From: Bacteroidota bacterium
GTDB lineage: Bacteria; Bacteroidota; Bacteroidia; Flavobacteriales_F; PHOS-HE28
DNA length: 64,000 nucleotides
Assembly (NCBI GenBank): GCA_014584605.1
Contig: JACTMO010000015.1
Span: 37,129-101,128, forward strand
Direction of reading: 5' to 3'
Shown: one piece after another, positions 33,496-44,479 of the stretch
How the letters are laid out: every line of letters starts with the position of its first letter
How positions within the stretch are numbered: the first letter of the stretch is position 1
The notes under the pieces: model-generated
The model's input: only the letters and a program-made list of their open reading frames with translations
What the model was told of the DNA's origin: nothing
Databases searched by the model: none
Position numbers and translations under genes: made by a program

Positions 33496-36174
33496 TCAGT
33501 TGTCCTCTATCGTTCCCCGGATCAGGGTCACATGGCCGTAGCCCTCGCGCGGGGGCATGTAGTGGCCCTCGGCCTTGTACTTGTACACGTACACACCGGT
33601 GGGTGCCATCTGGCCGCCCATCACCTTGCCGTCCCAGAAGGGCTCCTCGTCGCTGGAGGCGAAGATCAGTTCACCCCAGCGGTCGAAGATGGCCATCTCG
33701 AAGGCCGACACCATGTGGCTCACCGGTCCGAAGAGCTCGTTGAGGCCGTCGCCGTCGGGCGTGAAGGCGTTGGGGAAATGGATCTGGGCCGGAGGGATGA
33801 TGTACACCGAATCGGACGCCCGGCATCCGTTGGCGGTCACCATCTCCAGATGCACCCAGTGGTCCTCCATGTCGTTGTAGTGGTGCACCACTTCCTGTGT
33901 GCTCGCCTTGGTGCCGTCACCGAGGTTCCAGAAGTAGGCGATCGGTTCCGGGTGCGTGGCGGCCTCGAACTGCCAGCCGTCCACATCCAGGTTGGTCACC
34001 ACGATGTCGGCCAGGGTGGGCTCCACCTCGATCTCCACCTGCGCGGTGCTGAAGAGGCCGCACTCCTCGTACACGTTCACCACGTACGTGGTGTTGGCCA
34101 GGGGGGCCACCATCACCTCGGGGTCGCTGTGGCCCAGCAGGGGCCATTCGATGGTGTAGATGCCCGAGCCACCGGTGATCTGGGCGCTCAACAGGATGCT
34201 GTCACCGTAGCAGATCACCTGGTCGTCCGTGAGGTTGATGGCCATCGGCAGCGGATGGGGGATGTAGGTGGCCACCGTGGCGCTGCCCGTGTAGCCGCAT
34301 TGGTCGCTGACCGTGAAGGTGTACACCGCGTCGGTGGGCACCGGCACGTCCACGCTGGTCCCCGTGCCGATCACCGTGCCGTTGGCATCCTCCCAGGTGT
34401 AGGTGTACACGCCGTTGCCGCCGGTGACCGAGGCGATGGAGATGGTGATGGTGTCGCCCGTGCAGATCACGGTGGGGTCGCCGTTGGTGACGATCGCGAT
34501 GGGGGGCAGCGGGGCCGTGGAGGTCAGCACGCTGTCCACCGCCACCGAGCCGCATCCGTCGGTCACCGTGGCCACGTAGTAGGTGGGCGGCCCGGCGGGC
34601 ACGTTCACCGTGGCGGTGTTGCTCAGCACCGTGCCGCCCACGGTCCATTGGTAGGTGAAGGTGCCGTCGCCCCCGGCCACGTTCAGTACGCTCAGGTCCG
34701 CATTGCCCAGGCAGGGGATCGCCGTGTCCGGCGTGAGGGTCAGGACCATGGGCGCGTACACGGGCACATCCACGGTGATGTCCACGGTGACGGGTACGAT
34801 GCTGCACGTATCGCTCACGGTAAGGGTGTAGGTGGTGGTGACCCCGGGGCTCACCGAGATGGTCGGCGTGGTCTCGCCCGTGCTCCAGGCGTAATCGTAG
34901 TTGCCCGATCCGCCGGAGACCACCGGCGCCAGCAGCTCGGTGAGGTTGCAGTCGCTCTGGATGTTGCTGGCCTGCACATCAAGGGGTGGTGGTGAATCGA
35001 TGTAGAAATGGAACTCGGTCTGCACCTGGAGGCCAGCGCACTGGATCATCTGCTGGATCTGGATGATGATGGACTCCAGGCCATCGGCGTCCTGGGGGAC
35101 GGTGAGCAGGAAGGTGATGGCCGTGTCGCCCGGGTAGAAGATCAGCTGACCGGGGAAGGCCGGGCTGTAGTCCACGCCCGGGGTGGCGGTGCCCAGGATG
35201 TTGAGGTTCACCGTGTCGGTGATCGACGTGTCCCCCACGCGGAAGAAGGTGAAATCCACCAGGCCACAGCCCTCCAGCATGGTGCTGTCGTTCACCAGCA
35301 CTCCGCTCACCAGGTCGGGGATGACCTGCCCGGTGCTGACAAAGCTGCCGGCCTCCAGGAACACGCCGCTGTCAAAGGCCGTGTCACCACCGTCGGCGAT
35401 GGCGATCTTGATGTGGTAGGTCTGGCCGCAGACCACCGCGGCACGCGCCGTCAGCACCACCGTCATGCCGTCGTACTGCACCGTGGTGCCGTTGGCATTG
35501 CTGGTGTAGTAGATGTTGTTGTTCATCCAGTTGGGATCCAGCGCGGCACAGTTGGAGGCCGTGCCGTTCATGCCGACGGTGCCGTTGTTCACCGTGTTGA
35601 TGGAGACGGGCACCTGGGTGCCGGGCACCAGGGCGATGTTGATGGCGTTGTTGCTGAAGGGCCCGGTGATGCCCGGCCCGCTGAGGAAGAAGCCGAACAC
35701 GTCGTTCACGGTGCCGCACACGTACTCATCGTACTCCTCGGAACCGAAGACATAGTTGAACCGGAGGGAGTCGCCGGTCGGGATGAAGTCGAACTCCAGG
35801 ATGGCGGCATCGTGGGTGGCCACGCCGCTCAGCTGGTCGAGGTCGGGGTCGTTGAAGCCCCAGTTGCCGCCGCCGGAGGACCCGCTGCCGATGTTGTTGG
35901 GACCGATGGCGAAGGTGACATCGCCCGAGCCCATGATCATGCCCGCCGCGAGGCCGACGTTGGACGCCGTGCCGTCGAACTCACCGGCCTGGGGGTGGAT
36001 GGTGTTGCCCGGCGCCCCATTGAAAAAGAAGTTGCTGGCGGTGACCCCCCCGCCCAGCAGCACGTTCTGCACCAGCTGGGCCGGGGTCTGCGTGTTGGTC
36101 ACCACCAACTGGGCCGCAGCACCAAGGGGGAACAATGTACAGAGCGCGACCAGCGGGCGGATCGAAGGTTGCAT
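33496..36174 (-). CDS. Choice-of-anchor L surface protein with Ig-like repeats and T9SS type-B sorting domain (paralogue 2)
   Basis: 892 residues from MQPSIRPLVALCTLFPLGAA, a signal peptide. The anchor L domain (about 25-285; FGSEEYDEYVCGTVNDVFGF) is followed by a Calx-beta-like part and four or so Ig/PKD-like repeats with paired Cys (GETTPTISVSPGVTTTYTLT; GTGTSVDVPVPTDAVYTFTV). It ends with the CHU_C sorting domain (PNAFTPDGDGLNE, FDRWGELIF, WDGKVMGGQMAPTGVYVYKY). Its N-terminal domain is closely similar to the two neighbours, showing tandem duplication. Confidence 0.88.
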   Translation of the reverse strand: MQPSIRPLVALCTLFPLGAAAQLVVTNTQTPAQLVQNVLLGGGVTASNFFFNGAPGNTIHPQAGEFDGTASNVGLAAGMIMGSGDVTFAIGPNNIGSGSSGGGNWGFNDPDLDQLSGVATHDAAILEFDFIPTGDSLRFNYVFGSEEYDEYVCGTVNDVFGFFLSGPGITGPFSNNAINIALVPGTQVPVSINTVNNGTVGMNGTASNCAALDPNWMNNNIYYTSNANGTTVQYDGMTVVLTARAAVVCGQTYHIKIAIADGGDTAFDSGVFLEAGSFVSTGQVIPDLVSGVLVNDSTMLEGCGLVDFTFFRVGDTSITDTVNLNILGTATPGVDYSPAFPGQLIFYPGDTAITFLLTVPQDADGLESIIIQIQQMIQCAGLQVQTEFHFYIDSPPPLDVQASNIQSDCNLTELLAPVVSGGSGNYDYAWSTGETTPTISVSPGVTTTYTLTVSDTCSIVPVTVDITVDVPVYAPMVLTLTPDTAIPCLGNADLSVLNVAGGDGTFTYQWTVGGTVLSNTATVNVPAGPPTYYVATVTDGCGSVAVDSVLTSTAPLPPIAIVTNGDPTVICTGDTITISIASVTGGNGVYTYTWEDANGTVIGTGTSVDVPVPTDAVYTFTVSDQCGYTGSATVATYIPHPLPMAINLTDDQVICYGDSILLSAQITGGSGIYTIEWPLLGHSDPEVMVAPLANTTYVVNVYEECGLFSTAQVEIEVEPTLADIVVTNLDVDGWQFEAATHPEPIAYFWNLGDGTKASTQEVVHHYNDMEDHWVHLEMVTANGCRASDSVYIIPPAQIHFPNAFTPDGDGLNELFGPVSHMVSAFEMAIFDRWGELIFASSDEEPFWDGKVMGGQMAPTGVYVYKYKAEGHYMPPREGYGHVTLIRGTIEDN

Positions 36175-36263
36175 GGCGGAACGGAACTTGAAAAATAAGC
36201 CTTGACGACCACAAGACCCCCACGAAGGGCGATCGGTTGCCCGGAGCACCCCGAAAGGTGGGG

Positions 36264-39200
36264 TCAATCCGAGGCGACGTCCTGCCCCAGCAGGGTCACC
36301 GATCCGGTGCCCTTGGTGGAGGGGAAGCGTACGCCCTTGGCCTTGTACTGGTACACATAGACCCCGGTGGGGCAGGGCTGACCGTTGGTGAAACGACCGT
36401 CCCACGTCCGGCCCAGCTCCTCGGTGGTGAAGATCACCTCGCCCCAGCGGTCGTAGATGGTGTAGCTCACTTCCGACATGGCATACCACACCGGGCCCCA
36501 GGTGTCGTTGATGCCATCGCCGTCCGGGGTGAAGGCGTTGGGGATGAACAACTGGCCCGCAGGCTGGAGGAACACGCTGTCCACATCGGTGCAACCCGCC
36601 GGGGTGACGGCCGTCACGGTGGCCCAGTACTGGTCCCCGTCGGCGAAAGTGGTCTCCACGGGGCTGCCGAAGGCCTGCGCCCCGGTGCTGAAGTTCCAGT
36701 GGTAGCTCTCGGCCCCGGGCAGGCATTGGGCCGTGAAGCGGAACTCGTCGCCGCCCAGTTCGCTGGCGATGATGTCCACCACGGGGATCTCCACCACGAC
36801 GGTCACGGACCCGCTGGTGCTGTCCCCGCAGGCATCGAACACCGTCACGGTGAGCGTGGTGTCGCCCAAGGGGAACACGGTGACGGCGCTGTCGGTGCTG
36901 CCCAGGGGATCCCACAGGAAGCCGTAGTTCCCACCACCGCCGACGCCCGCAGCGGTCACGGTGGCGCTGCCGCCCTCACAGGCCACGGCCGTCGTGGGCA
37001 GCAGCAGTTCCAGAGGTGCAGGAGCATCCACTTCCACCGTGGCGCTGGTCTGCTGGCCACAATTGTCGGTGACCTCCAGGGTGTAGGTGACGTCGCCGTT
37101 CACCGGCACGTTCAAGGTGGCTCCGTTGCCGACACCGTTACCGGCACCATCGGTCCAGAGGTAAGAGTACTGCCCGTCGCCGCCGGTCACGACCGGGGTG
37201 ATGGACACCAGATCGCCCAGGCAGGGCACGGTGTAAGGGCCGCCGGGGGTGATGGTGAGGGTGGGCATGTTGGGCGGGCTCACCTGCACGGTGGCCGTTC
37301 CGCTTCCGCCGCAGGCGTCGGTCACGGTCACCACGTAGGCGCCGGGCGCTCCGGCGGGCACGTTCAGCTGGGCGGTGGTCCCGAGGGTGGCGCCGTTCAA
37401 CGTCCATTCGTAGGTGTACGGGGTCACCCCACCGGTCACGTCCAGCACCTCCAGCAGCACGCTGCCCTGGCAGGGCAGCTCCACATCCGGCGAAGCGGTG
37501 ACGGCCAGCACGGCGGGCGGCAGCACCGTCACGGTGATGGTACCCTGTTGCACACCGGCGCAGTTGTCGTTCACCGTCACCGTGTAGGTGCCGGGTACGG
37601 TGGCGTCCACCGGTATGGTGGTGCCGGTGCCCACGGTGTTCCCGTTCAAGGTCCAGGTGTAGGTGAAGGGAGGGGTGCCACCGGCCACGTTCAGCACGCT
37701 GAGGTTGCCGGTGCCCAGGCAGTCCAGGGTCAGGTCGGGGCTCAGGGTCAGGGTCATGGGCGGGCTCACCGGGGCGCCCACCACCACGTCCTCCTGCACG
37801 GTGCCGCCGCAGTTGTCGTTCACGGTGAGCACATAGGTCCCCGGGGCCGTGTTGGGCACGGAAATGGAGGTGCCCGTGCCCACGGTGGTGCCGTTCAGGG
37901 TCCAGGTGTAGGTGAAGGGGGGCGTGCCGCCCGTCAGGTTCAGCACCTCCAGGTCCACCGTGCCGCTGCAGGGCAGGTTCAGGTCGGGCGTCAGCGTCAG
38001 GGTCATGGGCGGGCTTACCGGCGGGCCCACCACCACGTCCTCCTGCACGGTCCCGGCGCAGTTGTCGTTCACCGTCAGCACGTAGGTCCCGGGGGCCGTG
38101 TTGGGCACGGTGATGGAGGTGCCCGTGCCCACCGTGGTGCCGTTCAGCGTCCAGGTGTAGGTGAAGGGAGGCGTGCCGCCTGTGAGGTTCAGCACCTCCA
38201 GGTCCACCGTGCCGCTGCAGGGCAGGTTCAGGTCGGGCGTCAGCGTCAGGGTCATGGGCGGGCTCACCGGAGCACCCACCACCACGGTCTCCTGCACCAC
38301 GGCCCCGCAGCCATCGGTCACGGTGGCCACATAGTTACCCTGCTGCCCCTGCCCCACGGTGATGGTCTGGTTGCTGCTCACCGGGCTCCCGTTCAAGGTC
38401 CATTGGTAGTTGTACGGCGGCGTGCCCCCGGTGACGTTCAGGATGCTGATGTCCACCGTGCCGCTGCAGGGCAGGTTCACATCGGGGCTGACGGTCACCA
38501 CCGGCTGGGCGCTGACAAAGCTGCCCGACTCCAGGAACACGGCCGAATCGAAGAATTCATCGCCCCCGTCCCCGATCGCCAGTTTGATGTGGTAGGTCTG
38601 ACCGCATTGCACCACAGCGCTGGCGGTGAGCACTTCGGTCATGCCGTCATAGGTGATGGTGTTGCCGTAGAAATTGTCGACGTAGTAGGCGCTGTTGGCC
38701 GTCCAGTTGGGATCCGCAGCAAAGCAGTATGTGGGATCGGAGCCCAACGCCGGATCACCGGATACGCCGCTGTTCAGGGTATTGATGGTCACCGGCACGG
38801 AGGTGCCGGGGATCAGGGCGATGTTCGCCGCGCCATTGGAGTACGGACCGCTGATGCCCGGTCCGCTGAGGAAGAAGCCGAAGGCATCGTTCACCGTGTT
38901 GCACACGTACTCGGGGTATTCCTCCGAGGCGAACACGAAGTTGAAGGAGATGGAGTTGCCGGTGGGCACGAAGTCGAACTCCAGCACCGTGGCGTCCAGG
39001 ATGTTCACCCCCGAAAGGAGCTGGAGGTCGGGGTCGGACCCGCCGAAAATGGAGGTGCTGGCAAATGTTAAGTCGCCCATGCCGGGCGCGTCATACACGC
39101 TGCCTGTGGCGAGGATGATCCCTGCGGAGAGGCCCAGGTTGGTGCCGCTTGCCGTGAAGGCCCCGCAGCCGGCCTGCCCACCCGGCGCGCCGGCCATGCC

Positions 39201-39365
39201 GTTGTACAGGACATTGCTGGCCGCCACACCACCGCCCAGCAGGGTGTTCTGCACCAGGTTCTGCGGCGTGGGCGCGTTGTTGATCAACAACTGCGCCTGG
39301 ACCTCCGGCCGGAAGACAGTGAGCGCGGCGAGGCCGAGCAGGGCTGGGATCAGGAAGCGGTTCAT
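36264..39365 (-). CDS. Choice-of-anchor L surface protein with ~83-residue repeats and T9SS type-B sorting domain (paralogue 3)
   Basis: 1033 residues from MNRFLIPALLGLAALTVF, a signal peptide cut near VQAQ. The anchor L domain (about 28-285; FASEEYPEYVCNTVNDAFGF) is followed by six or more Ig-like repeats of about 83 residues with the pattern GGTPPFTYTWTLNG ... TVNDNCAG, two of them almost identical in DNA. Residues ~950-1033 are the CHU_C sorting domain (PNAFTPDGDGIND, YDRWGEVIF). It is the first gene of the three-gene operon and ends 89 bp before paralogue 2. Confidence 0.88.
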   Translation of the reverse strand: MNRFLIPALLGLAALTVFRPEVQAQLLINNAPTPQNLVQNTLLGGGVAASNVLYNGMAGAPGGQAGCGAFTASGTNLGLSAGIILATGSVYDAPGMGDLTFASTSIFGGSDPDLQLLSGVNILDATVLEFDFVPTGNSISFNFVFASEEYPEYVCNTVNDAFGFFLSGPGISGPYSNGAANIALIPGTSVPVTINTLNSGVSGDPALGSDPTYCFAADPNWTANSAYYVDNFYGNTITYDGMTEVLTASAVVQCGQTYHIKLAIGDGGDEFFDSAVFLESGSFVSAQPVVTVSPDVNLPCSGTVDISILNVTGGTPPYNYQWTLNGSPVSSNQTITVGQGQQGNYVATVTDGCGAVVQETVVVGAPVSPPMTLTLTPDLNLPCSGTVDLEVLNLTGGTPPFTYTWTLNGTTVGTGTSITVPNTAPGTYVLTVNDNCAGTVQEDVVVGPPVSPPMTLTLTPDLNLPCSGTVDLEVLNLTGGTPPFTYTWTLNGTTVGTGTSISVPNTAPGTYVLTVNDNCGGTVQEDVVVGAPVSPPMTLTLSPDLTLDCLGTGNLSVLNVAGGTPPFTYTWTLNGNTVGTGTTIPVDATVPGTYTVTVNDNCAGVQQGTITVTVLPPAVLAVTASPDVELPCQGSVLLEVLDVTGGVTPYTYEWTLNGATLGTTAQLNVPAGAPGAYVVTVTDACGGSGTATVQVSPPNMPTLTITPGGPYTVPCLGDLVSITPVVTGGDGQYSYLWTDGAGNGVGNGATLNVPVNGDVTYTLEVTDNCGQQTSATVEVDAPAPLELLLPTTAVACEGGSATVTAAGVGGGGNYGFLWDPLGSTDSAVTVFPLGDTTLTVTVFDACGDSTSGSVTVVVEIPVVDIIASELGGDEFRFTAQCLPGAESYHWNFSTGAQAFGSPVETTFADGDQYWATVTAVTPAGCTDVDSVFLQPAGQLFIPNAFTPDGDGINDTWGPVWYAMSEVSYTIYDRWGEVIFTTEELGRTWDGRFTNGQPCPTGVYVYQYKAKGVRFPSTKGTGSVTLLGQDVASD
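37751..38497 (-). repeat. Tandem 249-bp intragenic repeats
   Basis: The same block (for example gggtcatgggcgggct) recurs at 37751, 38000 and 38249, a strict period of 249 bp = 83 codons. The first two full units are nearly identical; the outer ones are more diverged. They encode Ig-like domains of paralogue 3 and can change in number by recombination. Confidence 0.85.
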
Positions 39366-39535
39366 GGTGTATGGGTGCATTCGGGAGGCAAAGCAACCCG
39401 TGCCATACCCAAGACGGCAATTCCGCCGAGCAAGTGGCCTGAACGATCGCGCATCCGGCGGGCGGCTATCTTGCGGCTCCTTTCCACCGGGCTAAGGTCC
39501 GAAAGGGCTGCGCAACGGTCAAATACCGAATTATC

Positions 39536-40915
39536 GTGAGCCAAATGCTGGCCTATATCAATGCCAACCAGGACCGTTACCTGGCCGAACTGATGGACCT
39601 GCTGCGCATTCCCAGCGTGAGCGCGGACCCCCGGTACAAGGCCGATGTGGAACGTTGTGCCAGAGCCGTGGAACAGCGCCTGGTGGAGGCCGGGGCCGAG
39701 GGCGTGGAGGTCTGCCGCACGGCGGGCCACCCCATCGTGTACGGCGAGAAGATCGTGGACCCGGCCAGGCCGACCGTGCTGGTGTACGGGCACTATGACG
39801 TGCAACCGGCCGATCCGGTGGAGCTGTGGACCTCCCCGCCCTTCGAGCCGGTGGTGCGCGACGGCCGGATCTACGCCCGGGGCAGCGCCGACGACAAGGG
39901 CCAGTTCTACATGCACGTGAAGGCGGTGGAGGCCATGCTCCGGAACGAAGGCCTGCCCTGCAACGTGAAGTTCCTCATCGAGGGCGAGGAGGAGGTGGGC
40001 AGCGTGCACCTGGGGGCCTTCGTGAAGGCCAACAAGGAGCGCCTGAAGGCCGATGTGGTGCTGATCAGCGACACGGCCATGATCGCCAACGACGTACCCA
40101 GCATCAACACGGGCCTGCGCGGGCTGAGCTACCTGGAGGTGGAGGTCACCGGGCCGGACCGGGACCTGCACAGCGGGGTGTATGGTGGTGCCGTGGCCAA
40201 CCCCATCAACGCCCTATGCGAGATGATCGCGGCCCTGCACGACAGCGACCGGCGCGTGACCATCCCCGGTTTCTACGACAGTGTGCGCGAGCTGAGCGCT
40301 GCCGAGCGTGCGGCCCTGGCCGAGGCCCCCTTCGATGAGGAGGTCTACAAGAAAGACCTCCAGGTGAACGCCGTTCGCGGAGAAAAGGGATACTCCACCC
40401 CGGAACGCGCCAGCATCCGCCCCACCCTCGATGTGAACGGCATGTGGGGAGGCTACATCGGAGAAGGGGCCAAGACGGTGCTCCCGTCCAGGGCCTACGC
40501 CAAGATCAGCATGCGCCTGGTGCCCGACCAGCGGAGCGCCGACATCACCCGGCTGTTCCAAGAGCATTTCACGCGCATGGCCCCTGCGGGCATCCAGGTG
40601 GTGGTGCGGCCGCACCATGGCGGGGAATCCGTGGTGACCCCCATCGATTCGCCAGCCTATCGTGCGGCGAGCATGGCCATGGAGGAGACCTTCGGCAAGC
40701 GGCCCATCCCCACGCGCAGCGGCGGCAGCATCCCCATCGTGGCCCTTTTCGAAGCCGAGCTGGGGCTGAAGACGGTGCTTTTCGGCTTCGGCCTCGATTC
40801 GGACAAGATCCACAGCCCCGACGAGCACTACGGGGTGTTCAACTACATGATGGGCATCCGCACCATCCCGCGGTTCTTCCACCACTACGCCGCCTTGATG
40901 AACGGCAAGGCGTGA
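39536..40915 (+). CDS. M20 family dipeptidase
   Basis: 459 residues from a GTG start ([19 protein letters not shown]); the length before [10 protein letters not shown] matches relatives, so GTG is preferred to the ATG nine bases on. Metal ligands are in HYDVQPADP (near residue 88), GSADDKGQ (near 118) and EGEEEVGS (near 150), and the dimerisation lid domain lies in the middle. It should cleave dipeptides in the cytoplasm. A possible -7 (TATCTTGC) is at 39467-39474. First gene of a five-gene operon. Confidence 0.93.
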   Translation: MSQMLAYINANQDRYLAELMDLLRIPSVSADPRYKADVERCARAVEQRLVEAGAEGVEVCRTAGHPIVYGEKIVDPARPTVLVYGHYDVQPADPVELWTSPPFEPVVRDGRIYARGSADDKGQFYMHVKAVEAMLRNEGLPCNVKFLIEGEEEVGSVHLGAFVKANKERLKADVVLISDTAMIANDVPSINTGLRGLSYLEVEVTGPDRDLHSGVYGGAVANPINALCEMIAALHDSDRRVTIPGFYDSVRELSAAERAALAEAPFDEEVYKKDLQVNAVRGEKGYSTPERASIRPTLDVNGMWGGYIGEGAKTVLPSRAYAKISMRLVPDQRSADITRLFQEHFTRMAPAGIQVVVRPHHGGESVVTPIDSPAYRAASMAMEETFGKRPIPTRSGGSIPIVALFEAELGLKTVLFGFGLDSDKIHSPDEHYGVFNYMMGIRTIPRFFHHYAALMNGKA

Positions 40916-41382
40916 GCCAGCTGCCCCACCCGCTGCGCATGGTGGCCGCGCTGCCGGCCCTCGGGCTGAGCGTGCTGCTCGCCGGCTGCCTCAGCTACCG
41001 CGAGGTGACCGTGGAAGGCGTGGAGGCCCTGCGCCTGACGGGCCTCGACGCGCGTGGCCTGGCGGTGCGGGCCGAGGTGCGGGTGAACAACCCCAACGGC
41101 TACCGCATCCGTCTGCGCGACCCGGACCTGGAACTCTTCCTGGACGGCACGCGCGTCGGCACCGCCGCACTGGACACCCCGCTCACGGTGCCCGCGCGGG
41201 CCACCTCCGTGGTCCGGGTGCCCCTGCATGCCCGCCTGGAGGGCGGCCCGCTGCTGGCCACGGGCCTGGGCATGCTGCTGGGCCGCACGCCGGTGCTGCG
41301 CGCCGAGGGCACCGTGCATGTGCGTGCCGGCTGGGTGGGCCGGCGCATCCCCTTCCGCCTGGAGGCCCCGCTGCGGGAATGA
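40912..41382 (+). CDS. LEA type-2-like lipoprotein
   Basis: 156 residues from a GTG that overlaps the dipeptidase stop (GTGA); an ATG at 40939 is the alternative. The signal ends in the lipobox LLAGC. The mature part ([40 protein letters not shown]) matches the LEA14/WHy beta-sandwich found in many Bacteroidota lipoproteins. Function unknown; probably at the periplasmic face of a membrane. Confidence 0.72.
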   Translation: MSQLPHPLRMVAALPALGLSVLLAGCLSYREVTVEGVEALRLTGLDARGLAVRAEVRVNNPNGYRIRLRDPDLELFLDGTRVGTAALDTPLTVPARATSVVRVPLHARLEGGPLLATGLGMLLGRTPVLRAEGTVHVRAGWVGRRIPFRLEAPLRE

Positions 41383-43586
41383 CCGTCGCTGCGCACGCCC
41401 GATCGTTGACGACCTGCGGGGACGGTCGCACCCGGTCGCCGTACCACGGGCCTTTCTTTGACCCCGTGTCCCGGCGGTCCCTGCTCCCCTGCTGCGCAGC
41501 GCTGCTGCTGTCCGCCGGGGGATGTGGTGACCCAGGCAGCGGGCGCACCGCAACCATGGACGACAGCACCGCGCACCGCCCTGCCAACCGGCTGATCCAC
41601 GAGACCAGCCCCTACCTGTTGCAGCATGCGCACAACCCGGTGGACTGGTATCCCTGGGGGCAGGAGGCCATGGAGGCGGCACGCGCGGGCAACAAGCTCC
41701 TGCTCATCAGCGTGGGCTACAGCAGCTGCCACTGGTGCCATGTGATGGAGCGTGAGAGCTTCGAGAACGACAGCATCGCGGCGCTCATGAACAAGCACTT
41801 CATCTGTGTGAAGGTGGACCGCGAGGAGCGCCCCGACGTGGACCAGGTCTACATGGGCGCCGTGCAGTTGATGACCGGACGGGGGGGCTGGCCGCTCAAC
41901 TGCTTCGCACTGCCCGACGGAAGGCCGGTGTACGGCGGCACCTACTTCCCGCCGGCGCAATGGGAACAGCTGCTCCAGGACCTGGCCACCACCTGGGCAC
42001 AGGAACCCGGGCGCGTGCGGGGCTATGCCGAACGGCTGCAGCAGGGGCTGGCCGAACTGGACCTGGTGGTGCTCAACGAGGACCCCGCCCCTTTCACCCG
42101 CAAGGAGCTCGACCATTACGTGGAGGTGTGGGAGCGGCAGTTCGATCGGGAACACGGCGGCACCGACGGTGCGCCCAAGTTCCCCATGCCCAACAACCTC
42201 CTGTTCCTGCTGCGCCAGGCCACCCTCACCGGCGACACGGCCCTTGGGGCGTATGTGCGGCTCACCCTGGACCGCATGGCCCGCGGCGGCATCTTCGACC
42301 AGGTGGGCGGCGGCTTCGCACGGTACAGCACCGATGTCCTGTGGAAGGTGCCGCACTTCGAGAAGATGCTGTACGACAACGCGCAACTCGTCAGCCTCTA
42401 TTGCCAGGCCTGGAAAGCGTACGGCGATCCCGGATACCGGCATGTGGTGAAGCGTACGCTGGCCTTCCTGGAGCGCGAGATGCGTTCGCCGGAGGGGGCC
42501 TTCCACAGCGCGCTCGATGCCGACAGCGAGGGAGAGGAGGGCCGTTTCTACGTGTGGACCGAAGCGGAGCTCCGCGACGTGCTGGGCGACGACCTCGAAC
42601 TGGCCGGCAAGTACTACGGCGTGGGCGGCGAGGGCCTGTGGGAACATGGGCGGAACATCCTGCTCCGCCCGCTGGATGATGCGGCGTTCGCCCGGCGTCA
42701 CGGCATGGACAGCACCACGCTGCGTACCCGCATCGACGCCATCAACGCCCGGCTGCTGGCCGAACGCGACAAGCGCACGAGGCCCGGGCTGGACGACAAG
42801 GCGCTGGTGAGCTGGAACGCCCTCACCGTGCAGGCCTATGCCGACGCCTACGAAGCGCTCGGCGATCCGGCCTATCTCAAGCAGGCCGAGCGCACCATGG
42901 CCCTCCTGCTCGGGGAATGCGGACGGCCCGACGGCGGCCTCTGGCACAGCTGGAAGAACGGCAAGGCCACCATCAACGGCTACCTGGAGGACTACTGCTT
43001 CACCATCGAGGCGCTGCTGACCCTCTACGGGGTCACCTTCGAGGAGGCGCACGTGCGCGCGGCGGAACGGCTGGCCGAATACGCCATCGCCCACTTCCAC
43101 GACAGCACCAGCGCCATGTTCCACTTCACCAGCGACCTGGACCCGCCGCTGATCGCGCGCCGCAAGGAGGTGAACGACAACGTGATGCCCGCCTCCAACA
43201 GCAGCATGGCCAGGGGGCTCTTCCTGCTCGGCCACCTGCTCGACCGTCCGCGCTACCTCGCCCTCAGCGAACAGATGCTGCAGAACGTGAAGGGGCAGAT
43301 GGACAGCTACCCGGGGGGATACAGCAACTGGGCCCTGCTGATGCAGGCGCATGTGTTCCCGTTCCACGAGGTCGCCATCACCGGCCCCGAGGCCGGAGCC
43401 CTGCGGCTCGGCTTCGGCCGGCACTACGTGCCGAACGCAGTGTTCCTGGGCACCACGGGCGCATCGGCCCTGCCGCTGCTGGAGGGCAAGCTGCTTCCCG
43501 GGGCGTCCACCATCTACGTGTGCCAGAACAAGACCTGCCGGATGCCGGTGGGCACGGTGGAGGAGGCCCTGCGGCAGTTGCGATGA
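41379..43586 (+). CDS. DUF255 / YyaL-type thioredoxin-domain protein
   Basis: 735 residues from an ATG that overlaps the previous stop (ATGA). A GTG at 41466 would give [20 protein letters not shown], a good lipoprotein signal, so the true start may be there. The thioredoxin-like domain starts with [21 protein letters not shown] and has the SCHWCHVM redox motif; an (alpha/alpha)6 region resembling glycan epimerases follows ([32 protein letters not shown]). The family is widespread but its substrate is not known. The next gene starts inside its stop codon. Confidence 0.88.
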   Translation: MTVAAHARSLTTCGDGRTRSPYHGPFFDPVSRRSLLPCCAALLLSAGGCGDPGSGRTATMDDSTAHRPANRLIHETSPYLLQHAHNPVDWYPWGQEAMEAARAGNKLLLISVGYSSCHWCHVMERESFENDSIAALMNKHFICVKVDREERPDVDQVYMGAVQLMTGRGGWPLNCFALPDGRPVYGGTYFPPAQWEQLLQDLATTWAQEPGRVRGYAERLQQGLAELDLVVLNEDPAPFTRKELDHYVEVWERQFDREHGGTDGAPKFPMPNNLLFLLRQATLTGDTALGAYVRLTLDRMARGGIFDQVGGGFARYSTDVLWKVPHFEKMLYDNAQLVSLYCQAWKAYGDPGYRHVVKRTLAFLEREMRSPEGAFHSALDADSEGEEGRFYVWTEAELRDVLGDDLELAGKYYGVGGEGLWEHGRNILLRPLDDAAFARRHGMDSTTLRTRIDAINARLLAERDKRTRPGLDDKALVSWNALTVQAYADAYEALGDPAYLKQAERTMALLLGECGRPDGGLWHSWKNGKATINGYLEDYCFTIEALLTLYGVTFEEAHVRAAERLAEYAIAHFHDSTSAMFHFTSDLDPPLIARRKEVNDNVMPASNSSMARGLFLLGHLLDRPRYLALSEQMLQNVKGQMDSYPGGYSNWALLMQAHVFPFHEVAITGPEAGALRLGFGRHYVPNAVFLGTTGASALPLLEGKLLPGASTIYVCQNKTCRMPVGTVEEALRQLR

Positions 43587-44479
43587 GGACGGTGCTGTTT
43601 CCCCTGCTCCTGCTGCCCATTACGACGGAGGCACAGATGCTCCGCGTGGTCCCTTCGGAACGCGAGGCCGAGCATCCCTCCTGGGCCCCTGCGTTCATCG
43701 CTCGCAATGGCATCACGGCCATCACCGGGGTGCCTTCGGTGAAACCGGACGGCAGGCCCATGCGCGAACTGCCCGAACGGCTTCTCCACCGCTTCGACGG
43801 GGAAGGCCGCCTGGTGTACAGCAACAGTACGCACGGTCGTCCCGGCACGGGACTGGACACCACCTCGGTGGCCTGGACCTACGATGCCGACGGCCGCACG
43901 GTGATCCAATTGCGCACGGACCTCGCCGGGCACTACCTGCTGGAGACCGCGCTGGACAGCCTTGGACGCCCTGTGAACGAAACGTACGTGCGCGTGGCCA
44001 ACACCGGGCCGGACCGCTACCGGTTCCAGCCGGGGGATCGCACGGTGATCAGCGATGAGCGCTACGCCTACCGCATCGAGAGCGACACCGCCTGGGTGCG
44101 GGAATACCGCAACAACCTCGGCCTGCCCTACCGCGAGCAGCGCCACGCGAACGATCAGTGGGGCTACCTGCGGAGCATCGAGGACCGCTACCTGGTGAGC
44201 GGTCGCCGTTCGCGCGTGAGCTTCCGGTACGATGAGAAGGGTCGGCTGGCCGAGCGCATCGTGCGGCCGGACCTGCGCGAGGCACGGAGCACCACCGAGA
44301 CCTTCCGCTACGATGCCGCGGGGAACCTCACCACCCTCGAGGTATACCACGACGACCGCCATGTGCGCCACGAGGAGTTCCTTTACGAGGAGCACACGAT
44401 GTTCCTGAAGGCACGGCTCACGAAGGACATGGCCACGGGACAGATCCACGTGGTGCGCTACCACACCGAACGCCGATGA
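43583..44479 (+). CDS. Secreted protein with YD/RHS-like repeats
   Basis: 298 residues from [18 protein letters not shown], a signal peptide. The rest has loosely repeated strands of YD type: [42 protein letters not shown]. In Bacteroidota such proteins sit on the cell surface or in the periplasm; function unknown. It overlaps both neighbours by 4 bp (ATGA). Confidence 0.7.
   Translation: MRTVLFPLLLLPITTEAQMLRVVPSEREAEHPSWAPAFIARNGITAITGVPSVKPDGRPMRELPERLLHRFDGEGRLVYSNSTHGRPGTGLDTTSVAWTYDADGRTVIQLRTDLAGHYLLETALDSLGRPVNETYVRVANTGPDRYRFQPGDRTVISDERYAYRIESDTAWVREYRNNLGLPYREQRHANDQWGYLRSIEDRYLVSGRRSRVSFRYDEKGRLAERIVRPDLREARSTTETFRYDAAGNLTTLEVYHDDRHVRHEEFLYEEHTMFLKARLTKDMATGQIHVVRYHTERR

Noticed and set aside
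37751..38497. Repeats as a mobile element or CRISPR
   Set aside because: The 249-bp period is a multiple of three and encodes Ig-like domains within one gene.
36237..39071. Long plus-strand open frame opposite the third choice-of-anchor L gene
   Set aside because: Repeat-rich His/Gly/Ala product that follows the repeats of the real gene; shadow.
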